Below, in pieces: positions 29,773 through 38,589 of a stretch of 64,000 nucleotides of DNA. Every line of letters begins with the position of its first letter. Positions within the stretch are counted from its first letter, which is position 1. Source of the DNA: Paludibacteraceae bacterium. GTDB taxonomy: Bacteria; Bacteroidota; Bacteroidia; Bacteroidales; Paludibacteraceae. The notes below the pieces were generated by a model that saw nothing but the letters and a program-made list of their open reading frames with translations, did no database searches and was not told where the DNA came from. Location of the stretch: the NCBI GenBank assembly GCA_017938155.1, contig JAGBCD010000038.1, positions 1 to 64,000 on the forward strand. The letters run 5' to 3'. Both the position numbers and the translations under genes were made by a program.

Positions 29773-30363
29773 TCAATTCGCGATTCTTATTGGTAGCATA
29801 AGCACCTCTTTTGTTCGCGCTAAACTTTCTCGAACGAAACTAAAAAGCGACCACCAAAAGTCCTTGGTATCAGTGGCATTGTACGCAATAGGAGTTTTAC
29901 GAAACAGAACAGAACCCAGGAAAACTGCTCGCTGGTTATGGAACTTCTGCGAGGCAATGGTTACAGAAGAATGATCGCCTAACGTATTGCCCAAATTATT
30001 GAGCGATTGCCAGGTATTGGTCCCATTGTAATCAAGCATAATTGGTGCATCTGGAATGATGCTGCGTATGTCCTTTGCCATCTGGTCAACTTCGTGATAG
30101 TCACGAATATCGTTTTCTCCAGAAATATAGATTAGGTCCACCTTCCCCGCTTGGTATAACTCAATAGCTGCCTGCACACGGGCATCGTAATATGGACTGG
30201 GGTCATGCGATCGCCCAGTGCCAAGTAATAAGCAATAATTCGCATGGGGGACCACGTTCACATCATCATAACATCGGCCGTTAGATATGGTTAAGACTAC
30301 AATATTACTTGCCACTATGATGGCAACAAGTAAAAACGTGAATACAATTAGGAGTTTTTTCAT
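29773..30363 (-). CDS. SanA/YdcF/ElyC-family (DUF218) membrane-anchored protein
   Basis: 196 aa. An N-terminal signal-anchor (about 4-27) is followed by a DUF218 domain with CLLLGTGR, YYDARVQAAIELYQAGKV, IYISGEND and a T-W-Q-S-L-N-N segment (about 120-128). SanA-type proteins affect envelope barrier function and vancomycin sensitivity in enteric bacteria, mechanism unknown. A TATCTTTC box near 30401-30408 could be its -7 element. Confidence 0.85.
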   Translation of the reverse strand: MKKLLIVFTFLLVAIIVASNIVVLTISNGRCYDDVNVVPHANYCLLLGTGRSHDPSPYYDARVQAAIELYQAGKVDLIYISGENDIRDYHEVDQMAKDIRSIIPDAPIMLDYNGTNTWQSLNNLGNTLGDHSSVTIASQKFHNQRAVFLGSVLFRKTPIAYNATDTKDFWWSLFSFVRESLARTKEVLMLPIRIAN

Positions 30364-30546
30364 GTTATATTTAGGGGTTATTAAGTTGGGGTATATTTAC
30401 GAAAGATAAACTATATTCAATGGCTCTGTTTGTGCCCTTGTTTGATTTCTCGGAAGGCGTCTGCATAATCGCTCTCTTAGGTATCAAGGAAACGTTGAAG
30501 GTTGAAGGGGTCTGGAGTGGTTATAGTTGAGGATAGTTTAGTTATT

Positions 30547-30650
30547 TATGTTGAAGAAAGTTTTCGCGTGCCGAAGATTGTGCCGAAGGTTGTGTTGAAT
30601 CGGCAGTGAGCGATGTTGCGTTGCGCTTGATGATTGCCCTCTTGGCGAAC
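30547..30650. repeat. imperfect direct repeat, copy A (downstream of rhuM)
   Basis: 104 bp, matching copy B at 31685-31776 along its length; the main difference is a 12-bp tandem duplication here (CCGAAGATTGTG/CCGAAGGTTGTG). On the minus strand it can be read as VRQEGNHQAQRNIAHC, similar to an internal RhuM-family segment. The rest of the 321-bp gap 30364-30684 has no gene I can support. Confidence 0.8.
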
Positions 30651-30684
30651 AGTCAAAGCAACAATTTTCCAAATAGGGGGATTA

Positions 30685-31671
30685 CTACTTTGTCTTAGTG
30701 TCTGCTGCTATGGCTTTGATAGTACGCATATACTCTTGTTCCACAGGCGAGAGCGTGTTGGTTTGCCACTTGCGATACTCTGCAGTTGCCTTTTCTATGG
30801 CTTGCGCATGGCTCACAGAACCAGCACCTTCGAGTAGCGGACGGTTGCCCACACTAAGCACCGAATCTAACTGCTGAACATAGTCGCTCATATACATCGG
30901 TTTGTGCTCCATGGCATTAATCTCTGCCAAATCGAAATATCCAGATACCAAATTATTCAGTATCTTCAACTCACTCTCGCTCAAATAGTTCTTAGCCACA
31001 GAAATATCCTTCAGCGCAGGTAGTTCACCCGCAAAAGTAGTCAAGCCCATAAAAGGTTTCTCGGCATCGGCACGCTCATAAATAACCTCCGCAGCCGTAT
31101 GACCATGGGCGGCATAATGCAGTTTGTTCTGCACAATCTTGAAGAAACGCACCGACTCTTCGGTCTTAGGGTCATAATCCACACTCGTAGCATACAAGTC
31201 TAACACCTGACGATATAGCACCTTTTCTGATGAACGAATATCTCGAATACGGCTGAGCAATTCCTTCCAATAGTTGCCGCCTGCATTGCCCTTCAGTCGC
31301 TCATCATCCATTGTAAAGCCCTTGATGATATACTCCTTCAGTCGTTGCGTTGCCCATATGCGGAACTGCGTACCACGCAAAGATTTTACCCTATAACCTA
31401 CAGAGATGATGACATCTAAATTATAGTAATCCACTTGATATGTCTTACCATCTGATGCAGTTGTTGCAAAATTTGCAACAACTGCTGAAGTTTGTAGTTC
31501 TCCCTCAGCAAAAATATTTTTTATATGACGAGAAATGGTAGATTTATCGCGTTGAAAGAGTTGTGCCATCATATCAAGAGACAGCCACACCGTTTCGTCA
31601 TGGAGTTGAACATCCAGTTTAGTGAGTCCATCTTCTGTTTGATAGATGATGATATTTCCGTTGTCTATCAT
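30685..31671 (-). CDS. rhuM: RhuM-family protein
   Basis: 328 aa. Named for the Salmonella pathogenicity-island gene; the function is unproven but it is frequent in defence and mobile islands. The N-terminal helix-turn-helix-like part (about 29-56, with MAQLFQRDKSTISRHIKNIF) is followed by the RhuM core D-Y-Y-N-L-D-V-I-I-S-V-G-Y-R-V and G-T-Q-F-R-I-W-A-T-Q-R-L-K-E-Y. The C-terminal part resembles the Fic/DOC-like tail found in many RhuM proteins (LHYAAHGHTAAEVI, MGLTTF). Full length. Two copies of a 92-104-bp repeat with RhuM-like coding traces flank it. It is the last gene of the minus-strand island. Confidence 0.9.
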   Translation of the reverse strand: MIDNGNIIIYQTEDGLTKLDVQLHDETVWLSLDMMAQLFQRDKSTISRHIKNIFAEGELQTSAVVANFATTASDGKTYQVDYYNLDVIISVGYRVKSLRGTQFRIWATQRLKEYIIKGFTMDDERLKGNAGGNYWKELLSRIRDIRSSEKVLYRQVLDLYATSVDYDPKTEESVRFFKIVQNKLHYAAHGHTAAEVIYERADAEKPFMGLTTFAGELPALKDISVAKNYLSESELKILNNLVSGYFDLAEINAMEHKPMYMSDYVQQLDSVLSVGNRPLLEGAGSVSHAQAIEKATAEYRKWQTNTLSPVEQEYMRTIKAIAADTKTK

Positions 31672-31684
31672 AATTATTATAGTG

Positions 31685-31776
31685 TATGTTGAAAAAAGTT
31701 TTCGTGTGCTGAGTATTGTGCTGAACTAGCAGTGAGCAATGTTGCGTTGCACTTGACGATTACCCTCTTGGCGAAC
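31685..31776. repeat. imperfect direct repeat, copy B (between fic and rhuM)
   Basis: 92 bp, partner of 30547-30650. On the minus strand it reads VRQEGNRQVQRNIAHC followed by TAG. It lies 13 bp before the rhuM start, so rhuM is bracketed by the two copies. Confidence 0.8.
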
Positions 31777-31859
31777 TAACAAGAAGTCCTTGTGAGTTCG
31801 ATTTTGAGATAATCTCTTATTTGCATGATACGAGGGATGCCTGAACTGATTCTTACAAA

Positions 31860-33197
31860 CTATTTTATTGCTGCAACTTTCTTTTCTATACTAGCATATA
31901 AATATTCCATTATTTTTTTGATCCATGCTTTTTGTTGCGAATCAGTAGGTAATACTCCATAGCGAAAAAAATATCCATCATCAAACAAATGTATGCTATA
32001 TTCCTCATCCTTGCAACTAATGTATATATTAATATTTTCTTCTGAATTAGATGGAAGCAGTATAGTTGGTTGACACAATTGCACTTGAAGTGTCATTTTA
32101 GATGAAAACTTCTCAAAATTGCCATGACGAGCGTCTAAAACTTTTTGTGTTAGTGGTACTTTGCCTCCTCCAGAACCAACATAATAGAATGATACATCAA
32201 TTTTGTTGTAGAAATTGCTAAACATTGCTAATTGTATATTTATCTCGTCTTTAAAAGGAGCTATACAACCATCTATGATTTCAGCCACATACTCATCGCT
32301 TCTACGTTTTATATCTCCTCTTTTTGCTTGTGCATTACGAGCAAGAATAGCCAAACGTTTTTGCAAATCATCATCTTCTTCAATATTTTCTCCTTTTGCA
32401 GCTTTAATACTGATAATAAGCGCGCGTTTAAGGCATTGCTCTAGGTAATTAACCAGCGGCGTAATCTGTTCTAGTTTTGCATGAGCCCCCACAGCTGGTA
32501 CCAATCCCGTTTCTGCATCACATTGACCGAGCGCACCTAAATATCCATTACGATCGGAGTCATGTACTACAATCATAGGATAGCCATGTCTTGCAAGAAT
32601 ATAATTGACTAAAAGTCGTGCAATACGTCCGTTGCCATCTTCAAAGGGGTGTATTCGAATATAACGATAATGAAAAAGTGCCGCTATTTCAAGAGGAGAT
32701 ATCTTTGCTTCCTTTTCAACATTGTTGTACCACGCTATTAAATCCATCATTAAAGCTGGTGTCTCTTCAGGTGAGGCGTATTCAAAAATCTCTCCTGTTG
32801 GTGTTTGGACGGAATTTGGGCGTGTTTTATATATTCCAGCGTGAACAGTATAATTTTTTCCCTCAGGAATATAATCCGTTCGGAGCATAATTTTATGTAC
32901 CTGACGAATAAACATTTCTGTTAGCGGGCGTTCTCCTGTTGCAGCCTCCACCTTTATCATTTCCAATGCGGCTTGATGCGCTTTCATCTCCTCATAATCA
33001 TGCATGGGAGCTGATCCTTCCACCGTTCCATGAATCAATAAAGAAATAGTTTGACCATAGGTTAGTGTGTTGCCCTCAATATGATTGGAATTGTAATTAA
33101 ATTCCAACATAAACTTGGTATCCAATCGTTTTTGATTTTCTGCGCTCAGTGGCTGTAATACTTGCCACTCTTGGTATAAATTATCAATTGTTGTCAT
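31860..33197 (-). CDS. Fic-domain protein (class II, AMPylator-type)
   Basis: 445 aa. Fic proteins usually transfer AMP from ATP to target hydroxyls. The catalytic motif HPFEDGNGR is intact at 183-191. The N-terminal inhibitory motif S-x-x-x-E-G is present at 37-42 (SNHIEG), which makes it a self-inhibited class II Fic. The flap region near 119-137 (HAGIYKTRPNSVQTPTG) is typical. The C-terminal 180 residues are not recognised and probably bind targets. 30 bp downstream of the OLD-type nuclease gene and 188 bp upstream of rhuM on the same strand, so the three may be co-transcribed. Confidence 0.92.
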   Translation of the reverse strand: MTTIDNLYQEWQVLQPLSAENQKRLDTKFMLEFNYNSNHIEGNTLTYGQTISLLIHGTVEGSAPMHDYEEMKAHQAALEMIKVEAATGERPLTEMFIRQVHKIMLRTDYIPEGKNYTVHAGIYKTRPNSVQTPTGEIFEYASPEETPALMMDLIAWYNNVEKEAKISPLEIAALFHYRYIRIHPFEDGNGRIARLLVNYILARHGYPMIVVHDSDRNGYLGALGQCDAETGLVPAVGAHAKLEQITPLVNYLEQCLKRALIISIKAAKGENIEEDDDLQKRLAILARNAQAKRGDIKRRSDEYVAEIIDGCIAPFKDEINIQLAMFSNFYNKIDVSFYYVGSGGGKVPLTQKVLDARHGNFEKFSSKMTLQVQLCQPTILLPSNSEENINIYISCKDEEYSIHLFDDGYFFRYGVLPTDSQQKAWIKKIMEYLYASIEKKVAAIK

Positions 33198-33227
33198 TGT
33201 TAAATATTTTTAACAAAATCATTCAAA

Positions 33228-35057
33228 TTATTCATTAATCTTCTCGAAGATCTTATTATATATCTCGAGGAATTCATCATCTGTATCATTCCCTGTTGGG
33301 CAAAATGTCAATCTCAACATATCATATGTCAAATATTTAAAGTGCTTTTCACAAACTCCTTTACCTCCTAATCGGCTTGCATCTATATGCCTAGCAAATA
33401 AACTCTTAACATCATCCCAATCTCCATAATGTAAGTCATTTATAGGATTTGGTAATTGTGCAAAATACAAATCAGGTATATAACATTCTATTTCACGTTT
33501 TCTTGTTACCAAACAAGAACTAGCATCATAACCATATGAGCGCAATTTATCCCAATTAGGAGAGTCGGCATCCGCAGTTGTCTTATCTGAATCTAATAAT
33601 ATGAGATATGGTTTATTAAGTTTAGTTATTACATTATAGTTGGTCCAATGCTTAATAGATCCACATCCTCCGATTGGAATTAACAAGACACCTAATTCAT
33701 CAAAATCTTTTTCTATTTGACCAGCTTGTTTGTACTGCTGTGCCACATGTGTAAATGCGGCAACATCATCCGGTCCTTCCAATAAAAACAAACAATTAAT
33801 TCTATCAAAGAGTCTCAGTAAATTATCATTTTCTTTTATACCTAAGTCATGAACAATAGTCGCAACATCGACCTGACCTTCTTGCAATATAGTATAATCA
33901 TGACTATTACGCGAAACATATATGATATCTGATACGTCCGTTTCTGCTACTATATTTGGCGAGTGAGTAGTTATCATAACTTGATAACCGTTTTCTTTCA
34001 TTGCTCTTAATTTATTATATAGCAATATTTGTGTTTCTGGGTGCAAAAATGTTTCTGGCTCTTCAAATCCAAATATCATATTTTCGCTATGTTTTTCCTG
34101 GGCCAACATTTCAAAATATGACATCATGGTAATACGTCGAAAACCATCTCCACGAGCAGTTAGAGGTATATTACTATCATCTTTCTTACATTTAAAAGCA
34201 GTACTTATTAACTTTGACCAATCGAAAGCTACTTGAGCATACACTTGCTCTTCTTCTGTCAATACAGCATTAATTTTTTCGGTGATAGAATTTAATGAAT
34301 TTTCAATACTATTTTTAATGCTCCGCTCAATGTCATCAGTATTAATTTGTTCCTTTAATATTCTTGAAGCTTTATCTTTGAAATATTTTTGCACAGATGT
34401 ATCAGAATCAGATAACGAAGTATCCGCTTTGAAATATTCAAAAGAAGGTTGAACACTCTTGTACGCATCAGCTATTTTTTTTAATCGTGTTTGCCCTGAT
34501 GTCGGTAATTCTACATATTCATATGAAAATGCATAATTATTAGCAAGGTGATGCTCTCTCAATTTATTTCGTTTTTCTTTATTGTTATAGTCATCACCAT
34601 TTCCTTTTATCGTTTGAATACCACATTCTCGACATAGCTGTATTAAATCTCTTTCTGTAGCCAATAGGAAGTCTTCTTGTTCATACTTCTTTCTTTTGAT
34701 ATATACTTTAGGCTTTATTGTTTTGGGTGTAGTATCCCAGACTTTTTTAACATATAATAAGCCATCTGTATCCACTAATTCTTCATCAGCAAATGTAGTT
34801 TCTATTGCATCATCTATTTTAATAACTTCTCCCTCGCAAAGAAAAGCTACCTCTATGGAAATAAGAGTATCGGGATTATAAATATTCTTATCATCCACAG
34901 AAACACTACTATCATTTAAGAATATATCTAGTGCTTTAAGAATAGTGGATTTTCCTGCATCATTTTTACCAACTATACATGTAAAATCATGTAGACTTAT
35001 CTCTGTCGAGACATTAACACCACGATAATTATTGATAATTAATTTTTGTATTTTCAT
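33228..35057 (-). CDS. OLD-family ATPase with C-terminal TOPRIM nuclease domain
   Basis: 609 aa. An SMC/ABC-type ATPase fused to a TOPRIM nuclease, as in OLD and GajA proteins. Walker A GKNDAGKS at 30-37; Walker B with GFEEPE (Glu332, Glu333); H-loop ITTHSPN. The TOPRIM part begins at about 420 with LLEGPDD (Glu427) and carries L-L-D-S-D (Asp489, Asp491), the metal-binding residues. The insert between Walker A and Walker B is long and rich in Lys/Glu. No UvrD-like helicase (GajB) lies next to it, so it is not a complete Gabija pair; a stand-alone OLD nuclease, or one working with the Fic or RhuM neighbours, are the options. Nearby restriction genes support a phage-defence setting. Confidence 0.85.
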   Translation of the reverse strand: MKIQKLIINNYRGVNVSTEISLHDFTCIVGKNDAGKSTILKALDIFLNDSSVSVDDKNIYNPDTLISIEVAFLCEGEVIKIDDAIETTFADEELVDTDGLLYVKKVWDTTPKTIKPKVYIKRKKYEQEDFLLATERDLIQLCRECGIQTIKGNGDDYNNKEKRNKLREHHLANNYAFSYEYVELPTSGQTRLKKIADAYKSVQPSFEYFKADTSLSDSDTSVQKYFKDKASRILKEQINTDDIERSIKNSIENSLNSITEKINAVLTEEEQVYAQVAFDWSKLISTAFKCKKDDSNIPLTARGDGFRRITMMSYFEMLAQEKHSENMIFGFEEPETFLHPETQILLYNKLRAMKENGYQVMITTHSPNIVAETDVSDIIYVSRNSHDYTILQEGQVDVATIVHDLGIKENDNLLRLFDRINCLFLLEGPDDVAAFTHVAQQYKQAGQIEKDFDELGVLLIPIGGCGSIKHWTNYNVITKLNKPYLILLDSDKTTADADSPNWDKLRSYGYDASSCLVTRKREIECYIPDLYFAQLPNPINDLHYGDWDDVKSLFARHIDASRLGGKGVCEKHFKYLTYDMLRLTFCPTGNDTDDEFLEIYNKIFEKINE

Positions 35058-35149
35058 TTTCTTCTCATTTACAATATATAAATCGTTTCATCGTCAGATA
35101 TTATAACTTTTGAGCCATTTCTTATAAATACAATGTTGTTCAATTATAT

Positions 35150-36340
35150 TTATTTTACTTCTACAAAATCACTCAGTGGACGGATTTTTGCCACATTGGT
35201 ATATGCGCGCTGTTGGAGTTGGATTTCTTGGTCGTATGGTACAGTTTTACTTGCGTCAAAGCGCAATACCGCATAATAAGGTGCGTTCTCTGCACTAAAG
35301 CCCAATTCTTGCAATGCTTGTGCTGTCCAAATCTGAAATCCCTTTTTGGTCAGTTTAAATAGTTGAGGATTCTTTCCATTGGAGTGCAATAGTACATATC
35401 CCAACCGCTCAAAGCCCTTTTGCACAAGTAGCGAACCTTTGCTATCACCAGCCCGCAAATAACATAGTCCCTTTTCGAGCATTAGTTGATAGTCTTTAGG
35501 GCGTGCGTGATTGACAAGTACCATCGTTTCCTCTGGCGTTTCACGCATTTTCTTGAGTAATTTTTGCGCCTCTGTAGGATTATCTAATAACTCTCGACGG
35601 CGTTTGCTTAACTCAATAAAACTTTTATCTTGCTCTATGCCTATAAAGTTGCGACCTAACAAATTGGCGGCAATGCCTGTAGTGCTACTGCCAGCAAATG
35701 GGTCGAGGATAGTATCGCCTTCGTTAGTAGAAGCCAACACAACGCGATAGAGCAAGCGCAATGCTTTCTGTGTAGGGTGTTTGCCACAAGTCTTTTCCCA
35801 CATGCCTACAGCAGGAATACGCCACACATCGGTCATTTGAGAACCGCCATTAAGCTGCTTCATGGCTTCATAGTTGAACTTGTGCGGTTTCTTCTCATGT
35901 TTGCGTGCCCAAATGACAAGCTCAGTAGAGAAGTTAAAATATCGGCACGACAAGTTTGGTGGTGGGTCAGACTTTTGCCAAGTGATGACATTGAGTATCT
36001 TATATCCTAATTCTTGCAAACAACGCTGTACCACAAATATATTATGGTGTGTACCCGAAATCCAAATCGTGCCGTTTTCTTTTAGTTTTGGACGGCACAA
36101 CGAAAGCCATTGTTTATTGAATTGGTAGATGTATTCGGGTGTACCGCCTTTGTCCCAATCGCCTTTATCCACACAAACTTGTTTGCCACTTTGTACGCTT
36201 ATTCCGCCATTGCTCAAAAAGTAAGGTGGGTCTGCAAAGATTGCATCCAAGGAGTTATCGGGCAGTTGCTCGATAACTTGCATGCAATCGCCCTGATAGA
36301 GGGTGAAGTTAGCGTTTGATGATTGATAGAGAGGGTTCAT
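35150..36340 (-). CDS. dpnA: DpnA-like adenine-N6 DNA methyltransferase (GATC), beta class
   Basis: 396 aa. Motif IV F-A-D-P-P-Y-F-L-S-N-G-G (about 35-46) precedes motif I D-P-F-A-G-S-S-T-T-G (about 217-226), the order of the beta class. V-D-K-G-D-W-D-K and W-I-S-G-T-H-H-N-I match DpnA, the second DpnII methylase that also acts on single-stranded DNA. DpnA is about 268 residues; here about 130 extra C-terminal residues (from ~258) form an unrecognised domain. Its start overlaps the stop of the 174-aa gene by 4 bp, so it is translationally coupled to the restriction genes. Specificity for GATC is inferred from the neighbours. Confidence 0.88.
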   Translation of the reverse strand: MNPLYQSSNANFTLYQGDCMQVIEQLPDNSLDAIFADPPYFLSNGGISVQSGKQVCVDKGDWDKGGTPEYIYQFNKQWLSLCRPKLKENGTIWISGTHHNIFVVQRCLQELGYKILNVITWQKSDPPPNLSCRYFNFSTELVIWARKHEKKPHKFNYEAMKQLNGGSQMTDVWRIPAVGMWEKTCGKHPTQKALRLLYRVVLASTNEGDTILDPFAGSSTTGIAANLLGRNFIGIEQDKSFIELSKRRRELLDNPTEAQKLLKKMRETPEETMVLVNHARPKDYQLMLEKGLCYLRAGDSKGSLLVQKGFERLGYVLLHSNGKNPQLFKLTKKGFQIWTAQALQELGFSAENAPYYAVLRFDASKTVPYDQEIQLQQRAYTNVAKIRPLSDFVEVK

Positions 36341-36861
36341 ATTTTTAGTATCGCAGAATACAGCATATTACGTCCTTCTCCTGACCAATATGTTATATCT
36401 TGCTCTATGAATAACCAACGAAGAAGTTTTAATAGCACCTCATAATCCCAACCGACAGATGGTAGAGTTTCAATATATTGCTCTGCAATATCATATTCTT
36501 CTACATTATAAATAGTTGTAATGGCAGATATTAATTTCTTAAACTGTTCATCTGTTAGATTTGCTTTCTTTTGGTGTAAGTCATCTAAGACATCGTCATG
36601 TTTCGGAGGTCTATCATTACCGTTTTTCCATAATATAAGATCTTCTACATATACAACAAAATCACATCCTTTATTTAACATAGTTGGACGTTCTATATAA
36701 ATTCTTTTGTTGTTTTTCAATGTTTCAACATAGTAACGATTTTTAGTGTTGCAATCTTCGATAGCATATGTTGTCAACATAAACTTTCGCAATTCTACCC
36801 GAGAATGAATATGATCAACATTTAATCTTTTTTCTTGATGCTCATCAATACGAACTGTCAT
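36337..36861 (-). CDS. unrecognised protein inside the DpnII-type operon
   Basis: 174 aa, no family recognised. No signal peptide or membrane helix. Charged N-terminal half, with W-x-N-G-N-D-R-P-P near the middle, then a helical region with L-T-D-E-Q-F-K-K-L and a Trp-rich C-terminus (WDYEVLLKLLRWLFIE). It overlaps the restriction-enzyme stop by 4 bp (ATGA) and its own stop overlaps the dpnA start by 4 bp. Such tight coupling on both sides argues for a real role in the restriction system: controller, accessory binding subunit or inhibitor. Confidence 0.6.
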   Translation of the reverse strand: MTVRIDEHQEKRLNVDHIHSRVELRKFMLTTYAIEDCNTKNRYYVETLKNNKRIYIERPTMLNKGCDFVVYVEDLILWKNGNDRPPKHDDVLDDLHQKKANLTDEQFKKLISAITTIYNVEEYDIAEQYIETLPSVGWDYEVLLKLLRWLFIEQDITYWSGEGRNMLYSAILKI

Positions 36862-37694
36862 AATTTTACGTTGTTTATAAATTCTTCAATAGAAGTTAGA
36901 TTATAGATGCTTGGAATGGTATAGAATGCTTCTTGCAGTTTGTTCTTTGCTGAGTTCCAGCCAATGCCATCAGTAATCCATACAAACTCAAAGCCATCTA
37001 CTGCATTTATTTTAGGCGCAATCTCAGAGTATGCACGCGCAACCTCATTGAGTTTAGATCCTCCGCCAGAATAGAAGTTCACCTCAATTAGATAAATCTT
37101 GTTAGGAGTTTCAACCACATAGTCAAAACGCTTCTCATCTTCGCCTAATGCTTGGGTAAGAGCAGACCACTCACTTGAATATACCTCTTTGCGATAAGTA
37201 ATGCCATTATCAGCAAATAAGTCAGCTACGACATCTTCCATGACATGACCGCTACGGTTTTTGCGCGCGTTAGAATCAAGTCCTGTTTCAACACCAAACA
37301 CATAATCGACCAAGTTAGTGATCTTTTGTGTTTGGAAGACATCAGCCAATCCTGTATCAGTCAAAAACTCCATCACACCATCTATGGAATGAAATAGTGT
37401 GTCGAGTACAACACATTCGCCTAAAGAGTTTAAGACTTTCTTTTTGCCTTCGTTTCTAACTGCAATCAATATATCCATGACATTGAAAGCCGTTTTATCA
37501 CGATTCCAAATAGTTTCGACGGAGGCGCGCAAATTGGTAGAGCCAATCAAACTATTAAGCATGCAAAGACTAAGCCTGATGTTTTCTACATTGCTGTTGA
37601 TTTTGTCAAAGTCGCAGAAGAAATCCAATGATTGGTTGGTTTCTTTGAGTTGCGACATGAAAGTTTTGAACTCTTTTTCGGTGTGTGCTGCCAT
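36858..37694 (-). CDS. dpnB: type II restriction endonuclease, DpnII family (GATC)
   Basis: 278 aa. Strong resemblance to R.DpnII: L-N-S-L-I-G-S in the N-terminal third, N-L-V-D-Y-V-F-G-V-E-T-G-L-D-S-N-A-R-K-N-R-S-G near 125-147, and a PD-(D/E)xK-like core of F-D-Y-V then Y-L-I-E-V-N-F-Y-S-G-G-G-S-K-L-N-E (about 188-216), then W-I-T-D-G. Expected to cut unmethylated GATC. It starts 3 bp after dpnM and overlaps the next gene by 4 bp. Confidence 0.93.
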   Translation of the reverse strand: MAAHTEKEFKTFMSQLKETNQSLDFFCDFDKINSNVENIRLSLCMLNSLIGSTNLRASVETIWNRDKTAFNVMDILIAVRNEGKKKVLNSLGECVVLDTLFHSIDGVMEFLTDTGLADVFQTQKITNLVDYVFGVETGLDSNARKNRSGHVMEDVVADLFADNGITYRKEVYSSEWSALTQALGEDEKRFDYVVETPNKIYLIEVNFYSGGGSKLNEVARAYSEIAPKINAVDGFEFVWITDGIGWNSAKNKLQEAFYTIPSIYNLTSIEEFINNVKL

Positions 37695-37697
37695 AGT

Positions 37698-38570
37698 TTA
37701 TGCGTAGTTTCTTATTAGTAATTCGGTAAGTTTACCGCGTTTATTAGGATTAGCGTTTATACTTCTTGATGCCCAAACGCGCTCTATTTGATATTGCATA
37801 TAGAGGTCGTCAAAGAAGCCATCTTGGCAATCGGAATTGCTTAACATAAAGTGATACCCAGCCCCTTGAATTTGGTCGCAAAACTCTTTCAATCGCATTT
37901 GTGCCAAGTCGTTAAACGCTTCTTTGGTGTAGTCATTAAAACTACTTGTTGCATTTAGTGGGCGATAAGGTGGGTCAAAATAGAACAAAGTATTACCCTG
38001 TGCATGATTGATGGTTTGTGTGTAGTCACCCGTCAGAATCTCTACTCTTTGAAGCAGTTCGCTATCTGCAAAAATTGTATTTGGGTCACAAATCATTGGC
38101 GTTTCATAGCGACCAAAAGGCACATTGAACAAGCCTGATTTATTCACTCGGTACAATCCATTAAAACAGGTGCGATTGAGAAAAAAGAATAATGTTGTGT
38201 TGCGTATTGGGTCAAGTGCTTTCGTATTAAACTCTGCACGCATAAGCATAAAGAACTGCTTTCTGCTATCTTCTGAGCACAACGAGTAGTACTCTTTTTG
38301 AATCTCTGCAAGAGAATCAACCAAAAGTTGTGGGGACTGTTTGACCACTTTATAACATGTAGTCAAATCTTCGTTGATGTCGTTAATGACTGCCGACTGA
38401 ATGTTGGAGTGTGTCTGCAACATATAGAAGAGCATTGCTCCTCCGCCTACGAAAGGCTCAATGTAAGTGACATTCTCCCATTGGTCAAAGTCAGCTGGAA
38501 GCATTGCTTCGAGTTGGTCAATGAGTTGCGTCTTTCCGCCTACCCATTTGACAAATGGTTTCGCTTTCAT
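37698..38570 (-). CDS. dpnM: DNA adenine methylase, Dam/DpnM family (GATC)
   Basis: 290 aa, D12-class m6A methyltransferase. Motif I near the N-terminus (K-W-V-G-G-K, then E-P-F-V-G-G-G-A-M at about 39-47) and motif IV F-D-P-P-Y-R-P (about 197-203), the alpha-class order; also F-N-R-T-C-F-N-G-L-Y-R-V-N. Closest to M.DpnII. It protects GATC sites from the endonuclease encoded 3 bp downstream. Preceded by a small zinc-ribbon gene that is probably in the same transcript. Confidence 0.95.
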   Translation of the reverse strand: MKAKPFVKWVGGKTQLIDQLEAMLPADFDQWENVTYIEPFVGGGAMLFYMLQTHSNIQSAVINDINEDLTTCYKVVKQSPQLLVDSLAEIQKEYYSLCSEDSRKQFFMLMRAEFNTKALDPIRNTTLFFFLNRTCFNGLYRVNKSGLFNVPFGRYETPMICDPNTIFADSELLQRVEILTGDYTQTINHAQGNTLFYFDPPYRPLNATSSFNDYTKEAFNDLAQMRLKEFCDQIQGAGYHFMLSNSDCQDGFFDDLYMQYQIERVWASRSINANPNKRGKLTELLIRNYA

Positions 38571-38589
38571 TGTTAATTTATTTTATTCG

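Noticed and set aside
33228..35057. Gabija system
   Set aside because: GajA-like architecture is present but there is no UvrD/GajB helicase gene on either side.
36110..36319. Plus-strand ORF over the dpnA start
   Set aside because: Antisense to conserved methylase motifs; no independent support.
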